DNA of 64,000 bases from Rheinheimera sp. 4Y26 (lineage in GTDB: Bacteria > Pseudomonadota > Gammaproteobacteria > Enterobacterales > Alteromonadaceae), in contig NZ_JAOBWS010000015.1 in NCBI RefSeq assembly GCF_025245835.1, positions 23,906-87,905 on the forward strand, read 5' to 3'. The position numbers and the translations under genes are program-made. This document shows, one piece after another, positions 40,306-48,857 of this stretch (position 1 is its first letter; each line of letters starts with the position of its first letter). Below the pieces are notes generated by a model. It did not search any database. It was not told the DNA's origin and saw only the letters and a list, made by a program, of their open reading frames with translations.

Positions 40306-40392
40306 GCCCGGGTGGTGAAATCGGTAGACACAAGGGATTTAAAATCCCTCGCTCGAAAGGGCGTGCCGGTTCAAGTCCGGCCCCGGGCACCA
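40306..40392 (+). tRNA. tRNA-Leu (anticodon UAA)
   Basis: An 87-nt class II tRNA with acceptor arms GCCCGGG/CCCGGGC and encoded ACCA end, anticodon stem AGGGA/TCCCT with loop TTTAAAA giving anticodon TAA, a long variable arm (CGCTCGAAAGGGCG) and T arm GGTTCAAGTCC. It reads UUA/UUG codons. It is a single gene, not in a tRNA cluster; no integrase or island follows it. Confidence 0.95.
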
Positions 40393-40524
40393 TTTCTCTC
40401 TGCTTGATGTTAAGCGCCCTGTTTATCTGATTAATTCTCTGCACCAAAACACTTTTGTTATCGCACCAGATGCGGCCAGCTGCTATAACTAAAAACCTGT
40501 TCTGTTATGCAATGAGCTCATCAA

Positions 40525-41754
40525 ATGCCGTTTTATTCCGCTGATTTTATTAAAGAAATGCCAAAATCTGATCTGCACCTGCACCTCGATGGCAGTTTGC
40601 GGTTAGAGTCGCTGATTGAGATGGCCAAACGCAGTAAGTTACAGCTGCCATCCAACACTGTGGCCGGTTTAAAAGAACTGGTGTTTAAAGAATCCTACAA
40701 CAACCTCGGCGAGTACCTGCATTGTTTCCAGTACACCTGTGGTGTGCTTCGAAACATGGAAAACCTGCAGCAGGCCGCTTATGAGCTGGCCATCGATAAC
40801 CAGCAGGAAGGCGTGAATTATATTGAAGTGCGTTTTGCGCCTCAGCTGCTGATTGATTTACCGGCCGGTATTGATTTTGACAAAGTGATGCACGCAGTGA
40901 ACAACGGCTTAAAGCAGGCACAAACTGAATATAATCAACAGGCTGCGGTAATTTCCGGTGACAAACCTCCTTTTGCTTATGGCATTATCAACTGCGCTAT
41001 GCGGATGTTTGGTGACAAAGGTTTTTCGCCTTATTACACCAACTTATTCCAGTTGATGCGCGATTTTGAACCTATGCAGGTGATTAAACTGGCGGCGATG
41101 GAACTGGTTCGGGCCAGTGTGCGGTTGCGCGACGAAGAAGGGGTGCCGATAGTGGCACTGGATTTAGCCGGTCAGGAGTCTGGTTATCCGGCACATAATT
41201 TTAAAGAAGTGTATGAATACGCCCATCAGCACTTTTTATTAAAAACCCTGCATGCCGGTGAAGCTTATGGCGCTGAGTCGGTGTTTGAAGCCATTACCGA
41301 ATGTTATGCCGACCGTATTGGCCATGGTTATTCGATGTTTATTCCTGAGATGATTCAGGACCCGGCAATCACCGATAAACAGCGTTATATCAAAGAATTA
41401 GCCTCTTATATTGCTGATAAACGTATTGCCATTGAAGTTTGTCTGACGTCCAATCTGCAAACCAACCCTGCTATTACCGACATTAAACAGCATAAATTCC
41501 GCGATATGCTGGAAAACCGTATGGCGACAGTGATTTGTACCGACAACCGTTTAGTGTCCAATACCACGGTTAGCCGTGAATATCAGCTGGCGGTGGATAA
41601 CTTTGATATTCCGCTAAAACGCCTGAAAGACATCGTTGCCTATGGTTTTAAAAAGAGCTTTTTCCCGGGCAGTTATGTGGAAAAACGTGAATATGCTAAA
41701 CAGTGCCTGGAATATTTTGACAAGGTGGCGCGTAAATACGGCTTTATTTATTAA
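40525..41754 (+). CDS. add: Adenosine deaminase
   Basis: A 409-residue amidohydrolase deaminating adenosine to inosine. Zinc-site and catalytic motifs: KSDLHLHLDGSLRLESL, TLHAGEAYG, DRIGHGYSM and EVCLTSNLQTN. The final metal motif is CTDNRLVSNT, whereas classical enzymes have TDDP, so the second Asp is Asn. Length is greater than E. coli Add (about 333), with inserts in the middle (near residues 135-155). It is free-standing after the tRNA gene. Confidence 0.85.
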   Translation: MPFYSADFIKEMPKSDLHLHLDGSLRLESLIEMAKRSKLQLPSNTVAGLKELVFKESYNNLGEYLHCFQYTCGVLRNMENLQQAAYELAIDNQQEGVNYIEVRFAPQLLIDLPAGIDFDKVMHAVNNGLKQAQTEYNQQAAVISGDKPPFAYGIINCAMRMFGDKGFSPYYTNLFQLMRDFEPMQVIKLAAMELVRASVRLRDEEGVPIVALDLAGQESGYPAHNFKEVYEYAHQHFLLKTLHAGEAYGAESVFEAITECYADRIGHGYSMFIPEMIQDPAITDKQRYIKELASYIADKRIAIEVCLTSNLQTNPAITDIKQHKFRDMLENRMATVICTDNRLVSNTTVSREYQLAVDNFDIPLKRLKDIVAYGFKKSFFPGSYVEKREYAKQCLEYFDKVARKYGFIY

Positions 41755-41838
41755 CCTGTTCACCTGAGGTTGGCAGACTCGCTTCGGCTCTGAAATGGCA
41801 GCGCAATGATGGCACTGCCAGGCTGGTTCCGGGCGTTG

Positions 41839-43434
41839 TTAAGCTAAATCGTTGTGCCGGTCCACGCCAATTTTGCGGTCGGTCAGGGGGATCAATAACG
41901 CAAAATGCACCCCTTTTGGCACATCTTCCACCAGGTCAATCCGGCCTTTGAGCGCCTGGGTAATTAAGTTATACAGAATATAAGTACCCAGGCCACTGCC
42001 GCCTTGCTGGCGGTTGCTGGTCACAAAAGGGTCCCACAATTTGGGTTTAATTTTGGGATCTATGCCTTTGCCGTTGTCGTAATAATTCAGTTGCAAATAA
42101 TTGGGCTGCAGCTGTGCTTCAATACGGATCTCGCCCTGAGTTTGCCCGGCAAAACCATGGATCAGCGAATTCATAATCAGGTTGGTAAAAATCTGCGAAT
42201 AAATACCGGGAAAACTGTAGAGCCGCAGTGCCGGATCAACATCCAGCTTCACCTGGTAAGCGCCTTTTCTCAGTTGAGGCCGCAGCGACAGCACAATACT
42301 TTGCAAATACTCCAATAAATAAAACTCACGCGCTTCTTCGGTCGACTGATCAATAGCCACCATTTTAAAACTACGGATTTGTTCGGCGGCACGTTCCAGA
42401 TTTTTCAGAATAATCAATGCACTTTCGTTCAGTTCCGCAATATGCCTGAGCAAACCTGATTTACTTAAGGTGCCATCCTGCATTTCATCATTCAGGTGTT
42501 GTGTCAGGTAAGTTAAATGGGTGACAGCCGTCATGGCCACGCCAACCGGCGTGTTAATTTCATGGGCCACGCCGGCCACCAGCCCGCCCAAAGAAGCTAA
42601 ACGCTCGCGTTCCACCAGCGCACTCTGGGTATTTTTTAAGTCGTTCAGGCTATGTTCCAGCTGTGCTGTGCGCTCAGCCACTTTTTGTTCCAGCGTTTTA
42701 TTCAGCTCCAGAATTTGTTGTTCTTTGTCTTGCTGTAGCTGATTAAATTGCTGGATAACGTCCAGCATGCTGTTAAAAGATCGGATAAAAATCGCCAGCT
42801 CAGGGTCATCCGACAGTTGGGCTCTGCGGCTGTAATCTTTGGTATCGGCAATTGAACTGGTGACAGCACGCAGATCGCTGAGCGGTTGTAGCAGGGTGCG
42901 ACTGAGTCTTAACGCCAGCCAGCTGGCCAGCACTATGGCAATCAGCACTGTGGTCAGTACCAACGCATAACTTTGGGTGAGTTTTTGCTCCATCGGCTGT
43001 AAGTTGCTGTCCAGCAGCAAATAACCTATGACGTTGTCGTCCAGTGTGACAGGAGTCAGCAGGCTGTACATGCCCTGCTGCCGGACCGGGTGAATATAGT
43101 GCGCCGGGTTGATCTGTGCCGGAGCTTCAGGGCCAAAAGATGCAAAAAGCCGGTGTTGATCGCCCTCGGTTTTATATAAAGCTGCCCGCAGAATATCGGG
43201 GGATTGCTGCAGTGACTGTAATAACGACGACGCACTATCTGCCTGATCAAACATCATGGCGGCAGCGCTCATATCAGCCAGGACTTTGGATTGGGATCTG
43301 TTATAGGCTTCCAGCTGTAACTGAAACTGATTGCTGATATTCCACAGTACCGGCAGCACCACCAGACCCAGGCTTAATAAGGCCACCAGCACAAAACCCC
43401 AGAATACTTTGTGCTGAAACGACACTTTTTTCAT
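41839..43434 (-). CDS. Membrane sensor histidine kinase
   Basis: A 531-residue kinase: a first transmembrane helix (about 10-30), a periplasmic sensor region (to about 150), second helix (about 152-173), HAMP domain (about 175-230), a coiled coil (KEQQILELNKTLEQKVAERT), dimerisation domain with phospho-His in GGLVAGVAHEINTPVGVAM and HATPase with NGKGIDPKIKPKLWDPF and GGSGLGTYILYNLI. No receiver or response regulator is nearby. It overlaps the upstream YfiR-like gene by 4 bp (ATGA), implying a sensing partnership. Confidence 0.88.
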   Translation of the reverse strand: MKKVSFQHKVFWGFVLVALLSLGLVVLPVLWNISNQFQLQLEAYNRSQSKVLADMSAAAMMFDQADSASSLLQSLQQSPDILRAALYKTEGDQHRLFASFGPEAPAQINPAHYIHPVRQQGMYSLLTPVTLDDNVIGYLLLDSNLQPMEQKLTQSYALVLTTVLIAIVLASWLALRLSRTLLQPLSDLRAVTSSIADTKDYSRRAQLSDDPELAIFIRSFNSMLDVIQQFNQLQQDKEQQILELNKTLEQKVAERTAQLEHSLNDLKNTQSALVERERLASLGGLVAGVAHEINTPVGVAMTAVTHLTYLTQHLNDEMQDGTLSKSGLLRHIAELNESALIILKNLERAAEQIRSFKMVAIDQSTEEAREFYLLEYLQSIVLSLRPQLRKGAYQVKLDVDPALRLYSFPGIYSQIFTNLIMNSLIHGFAGQTQGEIRIEAQLQPNYLQLNYYDNGKGIDPKIKPKLWDPFVTSNRQQGGSGLGTYILYNLITQALKGRIDLVEDVPKGVHFALLIPLTDRKIGVDRHNDLA

Positions 43435-44045
43435 GATTTTGTCCTTTGTCTGGCAATAGACAATAACGCTGGATTTACCTGCAAACCCGACTGCTGCAGG
43501 CTGTCACTGTTCAGATACAACAAAATCCGGCCTTGCTCAAACACCAGATCCACTTGCGAAAAATGCTGACTGGTGACCTGTGGCGCCGCGATACGCAAAA
43601 TCTGCGGTTGTTTCAGTTGTGCCAGTAAAGCCCAACCGGTTTCGGCCGGATCTGCCATCAGATACAACACCCGGCACTGTTGGAGTTGTTGTTCGGCCTC
43701 AGCCTGCGACAACAGGGCCGGGTCTATGGCCAGGATCTCTACCGGCAAAGACTGAATGGATTTGTCTTTGGTGCCTTGCTGCAGCTGCGTGGTCAGTTTT
43801 TGCTGCAACTCACCTATCAGACAAATTTGAAAAGTGCTGCTACCAAGCGCTGGCCATTGAACAAAACGGGCCAGGTTAAAAATATAAGCGGCCTGCACCC
43901 CGATAAATTTTTGTTGATCCAGTGCGGGTTCGGCGGCGGTTTTGCCGGTCAGGGCCAGACAAAAGCCTGCCAGCAACACAAATAACGTCCGGATTTTGGG
44001 CGCTCTGAGCTGTGGTTTAACTTTAATTTCAGACCGCCTTGTCAT
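43431..44045 (-). CDS. YfiR/DUF4154-family periplasmic protein
   Basis: A 204-residue protein with an N-terminal signal or anchor (RTLFVLLAGFCLALTGKTAA) and the YfiR-like fold: GVQAAYIFNLARFVQWP near residue 50 and the C-terminal segment LVFEQGRILLYLNSDSLQQSGLQVNPALLSIAR. YfiR in Pseudomonas is a periplasmic regulator of a membrane enzyme. Here it is translationally coupled to a histidine kinase and divergent from a TonB-dependent receptor, so it may relay outer-membrane events to the kinase. Confidence 0.82.
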   Translation of the reverse strand: MTRRSEIKVKPQLRAPKIRTLFVLLAGFCLALTGKTAAEPALDQQKFIGVQAAYIFNLARFVQWPALGSSTFQICLIGELQQKLTTQLQQGTKDKSIQSLPVEILAIDPALLSQAEAEQQLQQCRVLYLMADPAETGWALLAQLKQPQILRIAAPQVTSQHFSQVDLVFEQGRILLYLNSDSLQQSGLQVNPALLSIARQRTKS

Positions 44046-44103
44046 TTAAGATACTGATTCCTAAACTGCTATTTACAACAGAGTCTAGTCAATCAGTGTC
44101 AAT

Positions 44104-46080
44104 ATGCACCAACTGCTGCGAATTTTTCCTGTGTTTAGCCTTTGCCTCCTTGCCGGCACTGCCATAGCCCAAGACAGCACAGACTTATTTGAGTTATCGC
44201 TGGAAGAACTGGCTGAAGTTTCAGTGGTGACAGCCGGTAAATACCAGCAGGACCTCAGCAGTGCTGCGGCTGTGATGACAGTGCTGGACGCCAGCCGCAT
44301 CCGTAATCTGGGCGCTGAAAACCTGCAGCAACTGCTGCAGCAGGTCAGCAGTTTTTATATGACAGGCTCGCATTTTTTTCCGCGTAATGTGGCTTCTATC
44401 CGCGGTAATCTGCTGACCCACGCCGACAATCATGTGTTGTTATTACTGAATGGCCGGCCGCTGCGAGAGAGTTATTCCGGTGGTATTAACTTTGCTATCT
44501 ATAACGCTTTTCCGCTGCAGGCCATTGAACGGCTTGAAATTATCCGTGGCCCAGGCTCTGTGCTCTATGGCTCCAATGCTTATGTCGGCGTGATTAACCT
44601 GGTGACGGCCAAACAAATTGCACCTGAGCTGCAACTGGGGTTTGGCGAGCAGGGGCAACAAAGCGCCGGTTTGGCCGGCCATCTGCAGCAGCAAGACTGG
44701 GTACTGAATCTGGCGGCAAAATTACAGCAGGATGAGGGATGGCCATTCTCTTCTTATGACAATAACAGGCAGTGGCGCCAGATTGATTATGGTCAGCAAA
44801 ACCTCGGACTTTTTGCTTCTGCCAGATATCAGCAATGGCAACTGGACTGGAACTTTGCCCGCAGCCAGCAGGATTTTTTTGGTGCCGCCACCAACTGGAG
44901 TGGGGGTATAGCGCCCGAAGAGCGGCGAGTGGACAGCAGTCGTCAGCATATTGCGCTGCAACATCAGTGGCAACAGCAAGAGCACAGCTGGTTACAAAGC
45001 AGCTTAAGCTGGGCGCGGATGGATTTTTCCCATTACAACTATGATGCTTATGCCAACGACTTGTTGCTGGAGCTGGATCAACACTGGCGGACCAGCCCAG
45101 ACTGGAAGTGGCAAGCCGGCATTGCCCGCTGGTGGCAAAACTTTGGTACCAAAGCCGGTTTGGCGGCAGCACCTGTGCCCGATACCGATAACAGAAGAGA
45201 CACCGCTTATCTGCAGGGGGATTGGCAACTGAGCCATAACTTCAGTCTGTCATCCGGCGTGCAGTTTAACCGCAGTCAGCGCAGTGGCAGCGACTGGTTG
45301 CCCAGAATCGGGCTGGTGTGGCAGGTGGCAGAACAATGGGGGCTGAAACTGCTGCAAGCGCGCGCTTATCGTGACCCTTATGCAGTGGAGACCGATTTTA
45401 ATATTGTGTTGCGTAATGCTGCCGGCCAGATCACCGGCGGTTTGCGTGGTAATCCGGCGTTGTTGGCCGAGCAAATTGACAGCACAGATCTGCAATGGTT
45501 TTTACAAAATCCACAGCTGAATCTGGCTCTGACGCTGTTTCACAGTGATGCCCGTGACCTGATTAGCAGACAAAGAGCGGCTGACCGGGTGATTGATTTT
45601 GTTAATCAGGGTCAAATGCAGTTAAAGGGCATTGAGCTTGAAGCGCAGCAGCAGTGGAACGAGCAGGTAAGATTCAGTGCAGCTGTTACTTATCAGCAAA
45701 ACAAAGTGAATCAGATTGAAGACTTCACCACAGTGCCCAACTGGCTGGCCAAATCTTCAGTCGAGCTGGCATTACCCGGCGCTTATGGCAACCTGACGTT
45801 GTTGTGGAGTTATACCGGCACAGCCACCGACATCGCAGTGCGTAACCCCAACAGGTTATTGCTGAACCCGCCGGCTGACGCCTATCACAGCATCGACCTG
45901 CACTGGCGTCTGCCGTTAACCGCTATTGCAGCTTTGCCTGAACGTGCGGAGCTGCGTTTTTATATTGCCAATCTGCTGGATGAAGCTATTTACCAGCCAG
46001 AATTTGTTGGCCAGACCATCAATACCATTCCTGCAGCAGCGGGCCGGCGCGTCCGGTTGAGTCTGCACCTGCCATTTTGA
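44104..46080 (+). CDS. TonB-dependent outer-membrane receptor
   Basis: A 658-residue receptor with signal peptide (cleaved after AIAQ), possible TonB box near LAEVSVVTAG, plug domain (about 45-160: SSAAAVMTVLDASRIRNLG, IRGNLLT, LLNGRPLRES, ERLEIIRGPGSVLYGSNAY) and a 22-strand-type beta barrel ending in the aromatic LHLPF. No metabolic genes adjoin to suggest the ligand. It is divergent from the YfiR/kinase operon with a 58-bp shared intergenic region. Confidence 0.9.
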   Translation: MHQLLRIFPVFSLCLLAGTAIAQDSTDLFELSLEELAEVSVVTAGKYQQDLSSAAAVMTVLDASRIRNLGAENLQQLLQQVSSFYMTGSHFFPRNVASIRGNLLTHADNHVLLLLNGRPLRESYSGGINFAIYNAFPLQAIERLEIIRGPGSVLYGSNAYVGVINLVTAKQIAPELQLGFGEQGQQSAGLAGHLQQQDWVLNLAAKLQQDEGWPFSSYDNNRQWRQIDYGQQNLGLFASARYQQWQLDWNFARSQQDFFGAATNWSGGIAPEERRVDSSRQHIALQHQWQQQEHSWLQSSLSWARMDFSHYNYDAYANDLLLELDQHWRTSPDWKWQAGIARWWQNFGTKAGLAAAPVPDTDNRRDTAYLQGDWQLSHNFSLSSGVQFNRSQRSGSDWLPRIGLVWQVAEQWGLKLLQARAYRDPYAVETDFNIVLRNAAGQITGGLRGNPALLAEQIDSTDLQWFLQNPQLNLALTLFHSDARDLISRQRAADRVIDFVNQGQMQLKGIELEAQQQWNEQVRFSAAVTYQQNKVNQIEDFTTVPNWLAKSSVELALPGAYGNLTLLWSYTGTATDIAVRNPNRLLLNPPADAYHSIDLHWRLPLTAIAALPERAELRFYIANLLDEAIYQPEFVGQTINTIPAAAGRRVRLSLHLPF

Positions 46081-46085
46081 GGGAG

Positions 46086-46129
46086 ATTTCTGTTTTTAAG
46101 TTATTGAAAAATAGCATAAAAACAGAAAT
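46086..46129. repeat. Perfect 13-bp inverted repeat after the receptor gene
   Basis: ATTTCTGTTTTTA (46086-46098) and TAAAAACAGAAAT (46117-46129) with an 18-nt loop, 5 bp after the receptor stop. It may be a weak terminator or an AT-rich regulatory structure. Confidence 0.55.
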
Positions 46130-46182
46130 TCAAAAAATCCCCTGCCAAGTGTCGCAAAAAAGATACATGTTAAGTTATTGAA
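46096..46182. repeat. Direct repeat TTAAGTTATTGAA
   Basis: The 13-bp word occurs at 46096-46108 and 46170-46182, exactly 74 bp apart, in the gap upstream of the small-protein gene. It may be a binding site; no regulator is assigned. Confidence 0.45.
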
Positions 46183-46232
46183 TTTAATAGATATTTAAAA
46201 TGCCCCCAGATCGCTGTCGCTAATTAGCAACA
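46150..46232 (+). promoter_or_regulatory. Two GlrR-like activator boxes
   Basis: TGTC-N10-TACA (46150-46167) and TGTC-N10-AACA (46215-46232), both with TGTCGC, each one base off the TGTC-N10-GACA site described for GlrR of E. coli. They lie 95-177 bp upstream of a sigma-54-type promoter, the position expected for enhancer-binding proteins. GlrR itself is encoded 2.6 kb downstream. Confidence 0.5.
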
Positions 46233-46285
46233 GATCATTCGGCCTGTGACTGGCTGCAATATTGTTTTTGCGCGCGGAGCTTATC

Positions 46286-46298
46286 TAAGTTTCTGATT
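46286..46298 (-). promoter_or_regulatory. Candidate IHF site
   Basis: On the minus strand AATCAGAAACTTA matches WATCARNNNNTTR at every fixed position. It sits between the GlrR-like boxes and the -24/-12 promoter, where IHF normally bends DNA at sigma-54 promoters. Confidence 0.5.
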
Positions 46299-46326
46299 TT
46301 AAATAGTAAAAATAATTTTTTAAAAG

Positions 46327-46344
46327 TTGGCACAGCATCTGCAT
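46327..46344 (+). promoter_or_regulatory. Sigma-54 (-24/-12) promoter
   Basis: TTGGCAC-agcatc-TGCAT matches the sigma-54 consensus with the required GG-to-GC spacing; only the base before TGC differs from TTGC. The predicted start is near 46354, leaving a leader of about 124 nt before the 64-residue gene. Confidence 0.6.
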
Positions 46345-46477
46345 TAAACAGATTGTCCAGGTAAATAACGCAAGTGATACACAAGGTTCCACTTCCGTTT
46401 TTTACCTGATGAAACAAGCAGTGAAGTGAAAAAATTTAAGCCCGGTCCGACGACTGGCAACATGACAGAGGTACACC

Positions 46478-46672
46478 ATGGACACATTTTTAATCGCAGC
46501 AGCCGTATTCTTCGTGATTAATGCTTTAGTGTTTGTTACTTACTTACGCAAAATTGACCTGAACGGTACTGCTGTTCGTCAGTTGGAAAAAGCGCAGTTT
46601 GCTGATGCTTATGCCCGTCAGTCTGCCAAAATCCGTAAAGCCCGCGCTGCCGGTGTTACCGCCCGCGCTTAA
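46478..46672 (+). CDS. Small single-pass membrane protein (64 aa)
   Basis: A 64-residue protein with one hydrophobic helix (about 4-22, FLIAAAVFFVINALVFVTY) and a basic soluble tail (residues 24-64, ending KIRKARAAGVTARA). AGAGG six bases before the ATG and an own terminator make it a convincing gene. I do not recognise the family. It occupies the place of the glmY sRNA upstream of glrK in enterobacteria and lies behind a sigma-54 promoter with GlrR-like boxes, so it may be a GlrR target affecting the envelope or the kinase. That role is inference. Confidence 0.75.
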   Translation: MDTFLIAAAVFFVINALVFVTYLRKIDLNGTAVRQLEKAQFADAYARQSAKIRKARAAGVTARA

Positions 46673-46708
46673 GCTCCGCTGATGCCAGCGCATCAGGACA
46701 TAATTCCT

Positions 46709-46738
46709 AAAAAGGCCGGTTTAAAACCGGCCTTTTTT
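46709..46738 (+). terminator. Terminator of the 64-aa gene
   Basis: AAAAAGGCCGGTTT/AAACCGGCCTTTTT with a tiny loop and a run of T residues, ending the short transcript before glrK. Confidence 0.9.
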
Positions 46739-46861
46739 TATGGCTGATTTCAGACTAAATCTTTGTTTTTCCAAGCTCTACTCTGATTAGGTTTGGCCGC
46801 ACCGTTAAATCCGTTATGATAGGCTTTTGTTGGCTTCCCCTGTTTTGGAGCATTGGCTTCT

Positions 46862-48280
46862 ATGCGTATGCCATTTCAGCCTGCGTCACTCAGGCAATTT
46901 ATTTTATTAAGTTTTTTTCTGGCGTTAATTCCTTTGGGTGTGCTGCTGTGGCAAAGCAACAGTGCTTTGTCTGATGTCAGCCGTTATGCAGTGGCGGAAG
47001 CCGAAAACTCGGTCGACAGCGTCAAAGTGACAGAAAACATGCAAAACCTGGTGATTGATATTGAAAGGGCAGTGCGTCAGTTCAGTATTTTACGCACCGA
47101 AGCGCTGGCAAGGCTGGCTGGTACCCATCTGCGCAATTATCAGCAAATGCTGGACACCGTTTGTCAGAATCTGGATGCCAAAGAGCTGTGTGAACAACAA
47201 CAGCGGCAGCTGGCGGTGTTGCTGCAGGTCTATCCGCAAAGCAGTATTGAAGAGTTGTCGCCTGTGCTTGTAGCACTGCGGCAAAATCAGGCGCAGCTGA
47301 CCGAGCAAACCTGGAAGCTGTTGGAGCTTCGGCTGCAAACCCAGCAAAATTATGTGGTAGACGCACAAAACCAGCTGGCATGGCAAAGTGTGGCGCTGGT
47401 GATCCTGACGTTATTTCTGGTGCTCTGGGCGTCGGCCCGTATTGCTTCACCTATTAAACAACTGGATACCATGATCCGCTCTGTCGGTCAGGCCAGCCAT
47501 CATTTTCCCAATGAAAAGGTGGAAGGGCCACGCGAACTGACTGAACTGGGTGAGCAGCTGCGCTGGCTGGCGTCGCGGTTACAACAACTGGAAGCACTGC
47601 GGCTGATTTTATTGCGCCATGCGTCTCACGAATTAAAAACCCCGTTGTCCAGTATCCGCGAAGGATGTGCTTTGTTGTCGGAGCAGCTGGTGGGCAGTTT
47701 AAATCCGCAGCAAATGGAAGTGGTGACTTTATTAAATGGCAGTGCCGATAGGCTCAGTCAGCTGACCGAACAGCTGCTGGACTACAACAGATTATTGCAG
47801 CAGGCCAAGCCGGAGTTTGGCTGGCATGACAGTCAGCAGCTGCTGCAAAGTTGTTTTAATGACCATGCTTTGTCGTTGCAGCAGCGTCAGCAATATATCG
47901 AGCTGGATTGTCAGCTACCGCGTATTTATACCGATGCCATGTTGTTCCGCCGTATTCTGGACAACCTGATTAATAATGCCCAGGCCTATGGTGCTGAGGG
48001 CAGTCCGGTCTGGGTGATCTTAAAACAACACGACAAGTTTATGTTGCTTGATGTTGCCAATAACGGTACTCCTATTCCGGCAGAAATGCGGGCTAAACTG
48101 TTTGAACCCTTCCAGCGCGGCACGGCGCCACGTTTTGATGCGGTGCAGGGTTCAGGTTTAGGTTTATCTATTGTGGCCGACTGCGCCCGTTTACTCGGTG
48201 GTCTGGCAGAAATTGTTGATGTGAATTATGCCGATGTGTGTATCCGCATCCGTTTACCTTTGGTTGAGGAATCGTTATGA
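46862..48280 (+). CDS. glrK: Sensor histidine kinase GlrK (QseE)
   Basis: A kinase of about 472 residues, partner of GlrR. Features: N-terminal helix (about 12-30), a long helical periplasmic region, second helix (LVILTLFLVLWASARIA), HAMP, phospho-His in LRHASHELKTPLSSIREG, N box ILDNLINNAQAYG, and G boxes NNGTPIPAEMRAKLFEPF and QGSGLGLSIV. The order kinase-lipoprotein-sigma54 regulator matches glrK-qseG-glrR of enterobacteria. The start is uncertain: GGAG is 3 nt from a TTG at 46853 and 12 nt from this ATG. Confidence 0.9.
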   Translation: MRMPFQPASLRQFILLSFFLALIPLGVLLWQSNSALSDVSRYAVAEAENSVDSVKVTENMQNLVIDIERAVRQFSILRTEALARLAGTHLRNYQQMLDTVCQNLDAKELCEQQQRQLAVLLQVYPQSSIEELSPVLVALRQNQAQLTEQTWKLLELRLQTQQNYVVDAQNQLAWQSVALVILTLFLVLWASARIASPIKQLDTMIRSVGQASHHFPNEKVEGPRELTELGEQLRWLASRLQQLEALRLILLRHASHELKTPLSSIREGCALLSEQLVGSLNPQQMEVVTLLNGSADRLSQLTEQLLDYNRLLQQAKPEFGWHDSQQLLQSCFNDHALSLQQRQQYIELDCQLPRIYTDAMLFRRILDNLINNAQAYGAEGSPVWVILKQHDKFMLLDVANNGTPIPAEMRAKLFEPFQRGTAPRFDAVQGSGLGLSIVADCARLLGGLAEIVDVNYADVCIRIRLPLVEESL

Positions 48281-48855
48281 AGTTATGGTCTGTGCTGGCT
48301 GGAACTGTGTTGCTGGCGGGATGTCAGGGTGGCCCGGTGCAACTGCCTGTGGTGCACAAACCCTTGCCGGCACCGGAAAAAGTGGTGGAGTTGCCACGGC
48401 AGGCGCCTGAGCCGGTAAAACCCGTGCTGGCGATCAGCGACGATGCACTGAGTTTAACCGCCTGGGCAAAGTTTCGTAGTGAGCTGCTGGCGATGAATGG
48501 CAAACAGCGTGACGCGCTCAGTAAAGAACTGCCACCCTCTGCGGTCAGTAATTTGCAGCAGTTGTTGATCCGTATTCACCCCGACACGCCTTATGCCGTG
48601 CGTTTTAAAGCCCAGATGCAGCTGGGTGAACAGCTGACCATTCTGCCCAAAGGGCTGGCTGAGTTATTACGCTGGGACTACGCCTACAACCAGAAATTGC
48701 TGGAATCGGAGTCGGCGGTCAAAGCGCTGGGGCGGCTTAATGGTCAGCAGCAGGACAATCTGGATCGCCTGCAAAAACAAAATGCTGATCTGCAGAAGAA
48801 AATTGATGCGCTGACCCAGATCGAAGCCAAACTGAACCAGAATGGCGGAGGCTAA
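48277..48855 (+). CDS. qseG: QseG-like outer-membrane lipoprotein
   Basis: A 192-residue lipoprotein, lipobox LLAGC at residues 12-16, then a Pro-rich linker and a helical domain ending in a coiled coil (LDRLQKQNADLQKKIDALTQ). It overlaps glrK by 4 bp and precedes glrR by 2 bp, the position of QseG, which stimulates GlrK in E. coli. Sequence similarity to enterobacterial QseG is not obvious to me; the name rests mainly on synteny and type. Confidence 0.7.
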   Translation: MKLWSVLAGTVLLAGCQGGPVQLPVVHKPLPAPEKVVELPRQAPEPVKPVLAISDDALSLTAWAKFRSELLAMNGKQRDALSKELPPSAVSNLQQLLIRIHPDTPYAVRFKAQMQLGEQLTILPKGLAELLRWDYAYNQKLLESESAVKALGRLNGQQQDNLDRLQKQNADLQKKIDALTQIEAKLNQNGGG

Positions 48856-48857
48856 AC

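Noticed and set aside
40208..40447. 79-codon minus-strand frame across the tRNA gene
   Set aside because: It is the antisense of tRNA-Leu; the predicted peptide GAGLEPARPFERG is a well-known artefact of translating tRNA-Leu regions.
40306..40525. Genomic island at tRNA-Leu
   Set aside because: No integrase, no duplicated tRNA end, and core genes continue on both sides.
44594..45172. 192-codon minus-strand frame inside the TonB receptor gene
   Set aside because: Pro/Ser/Cys-rich antisense shadow of a clearly coding gene with no signals.
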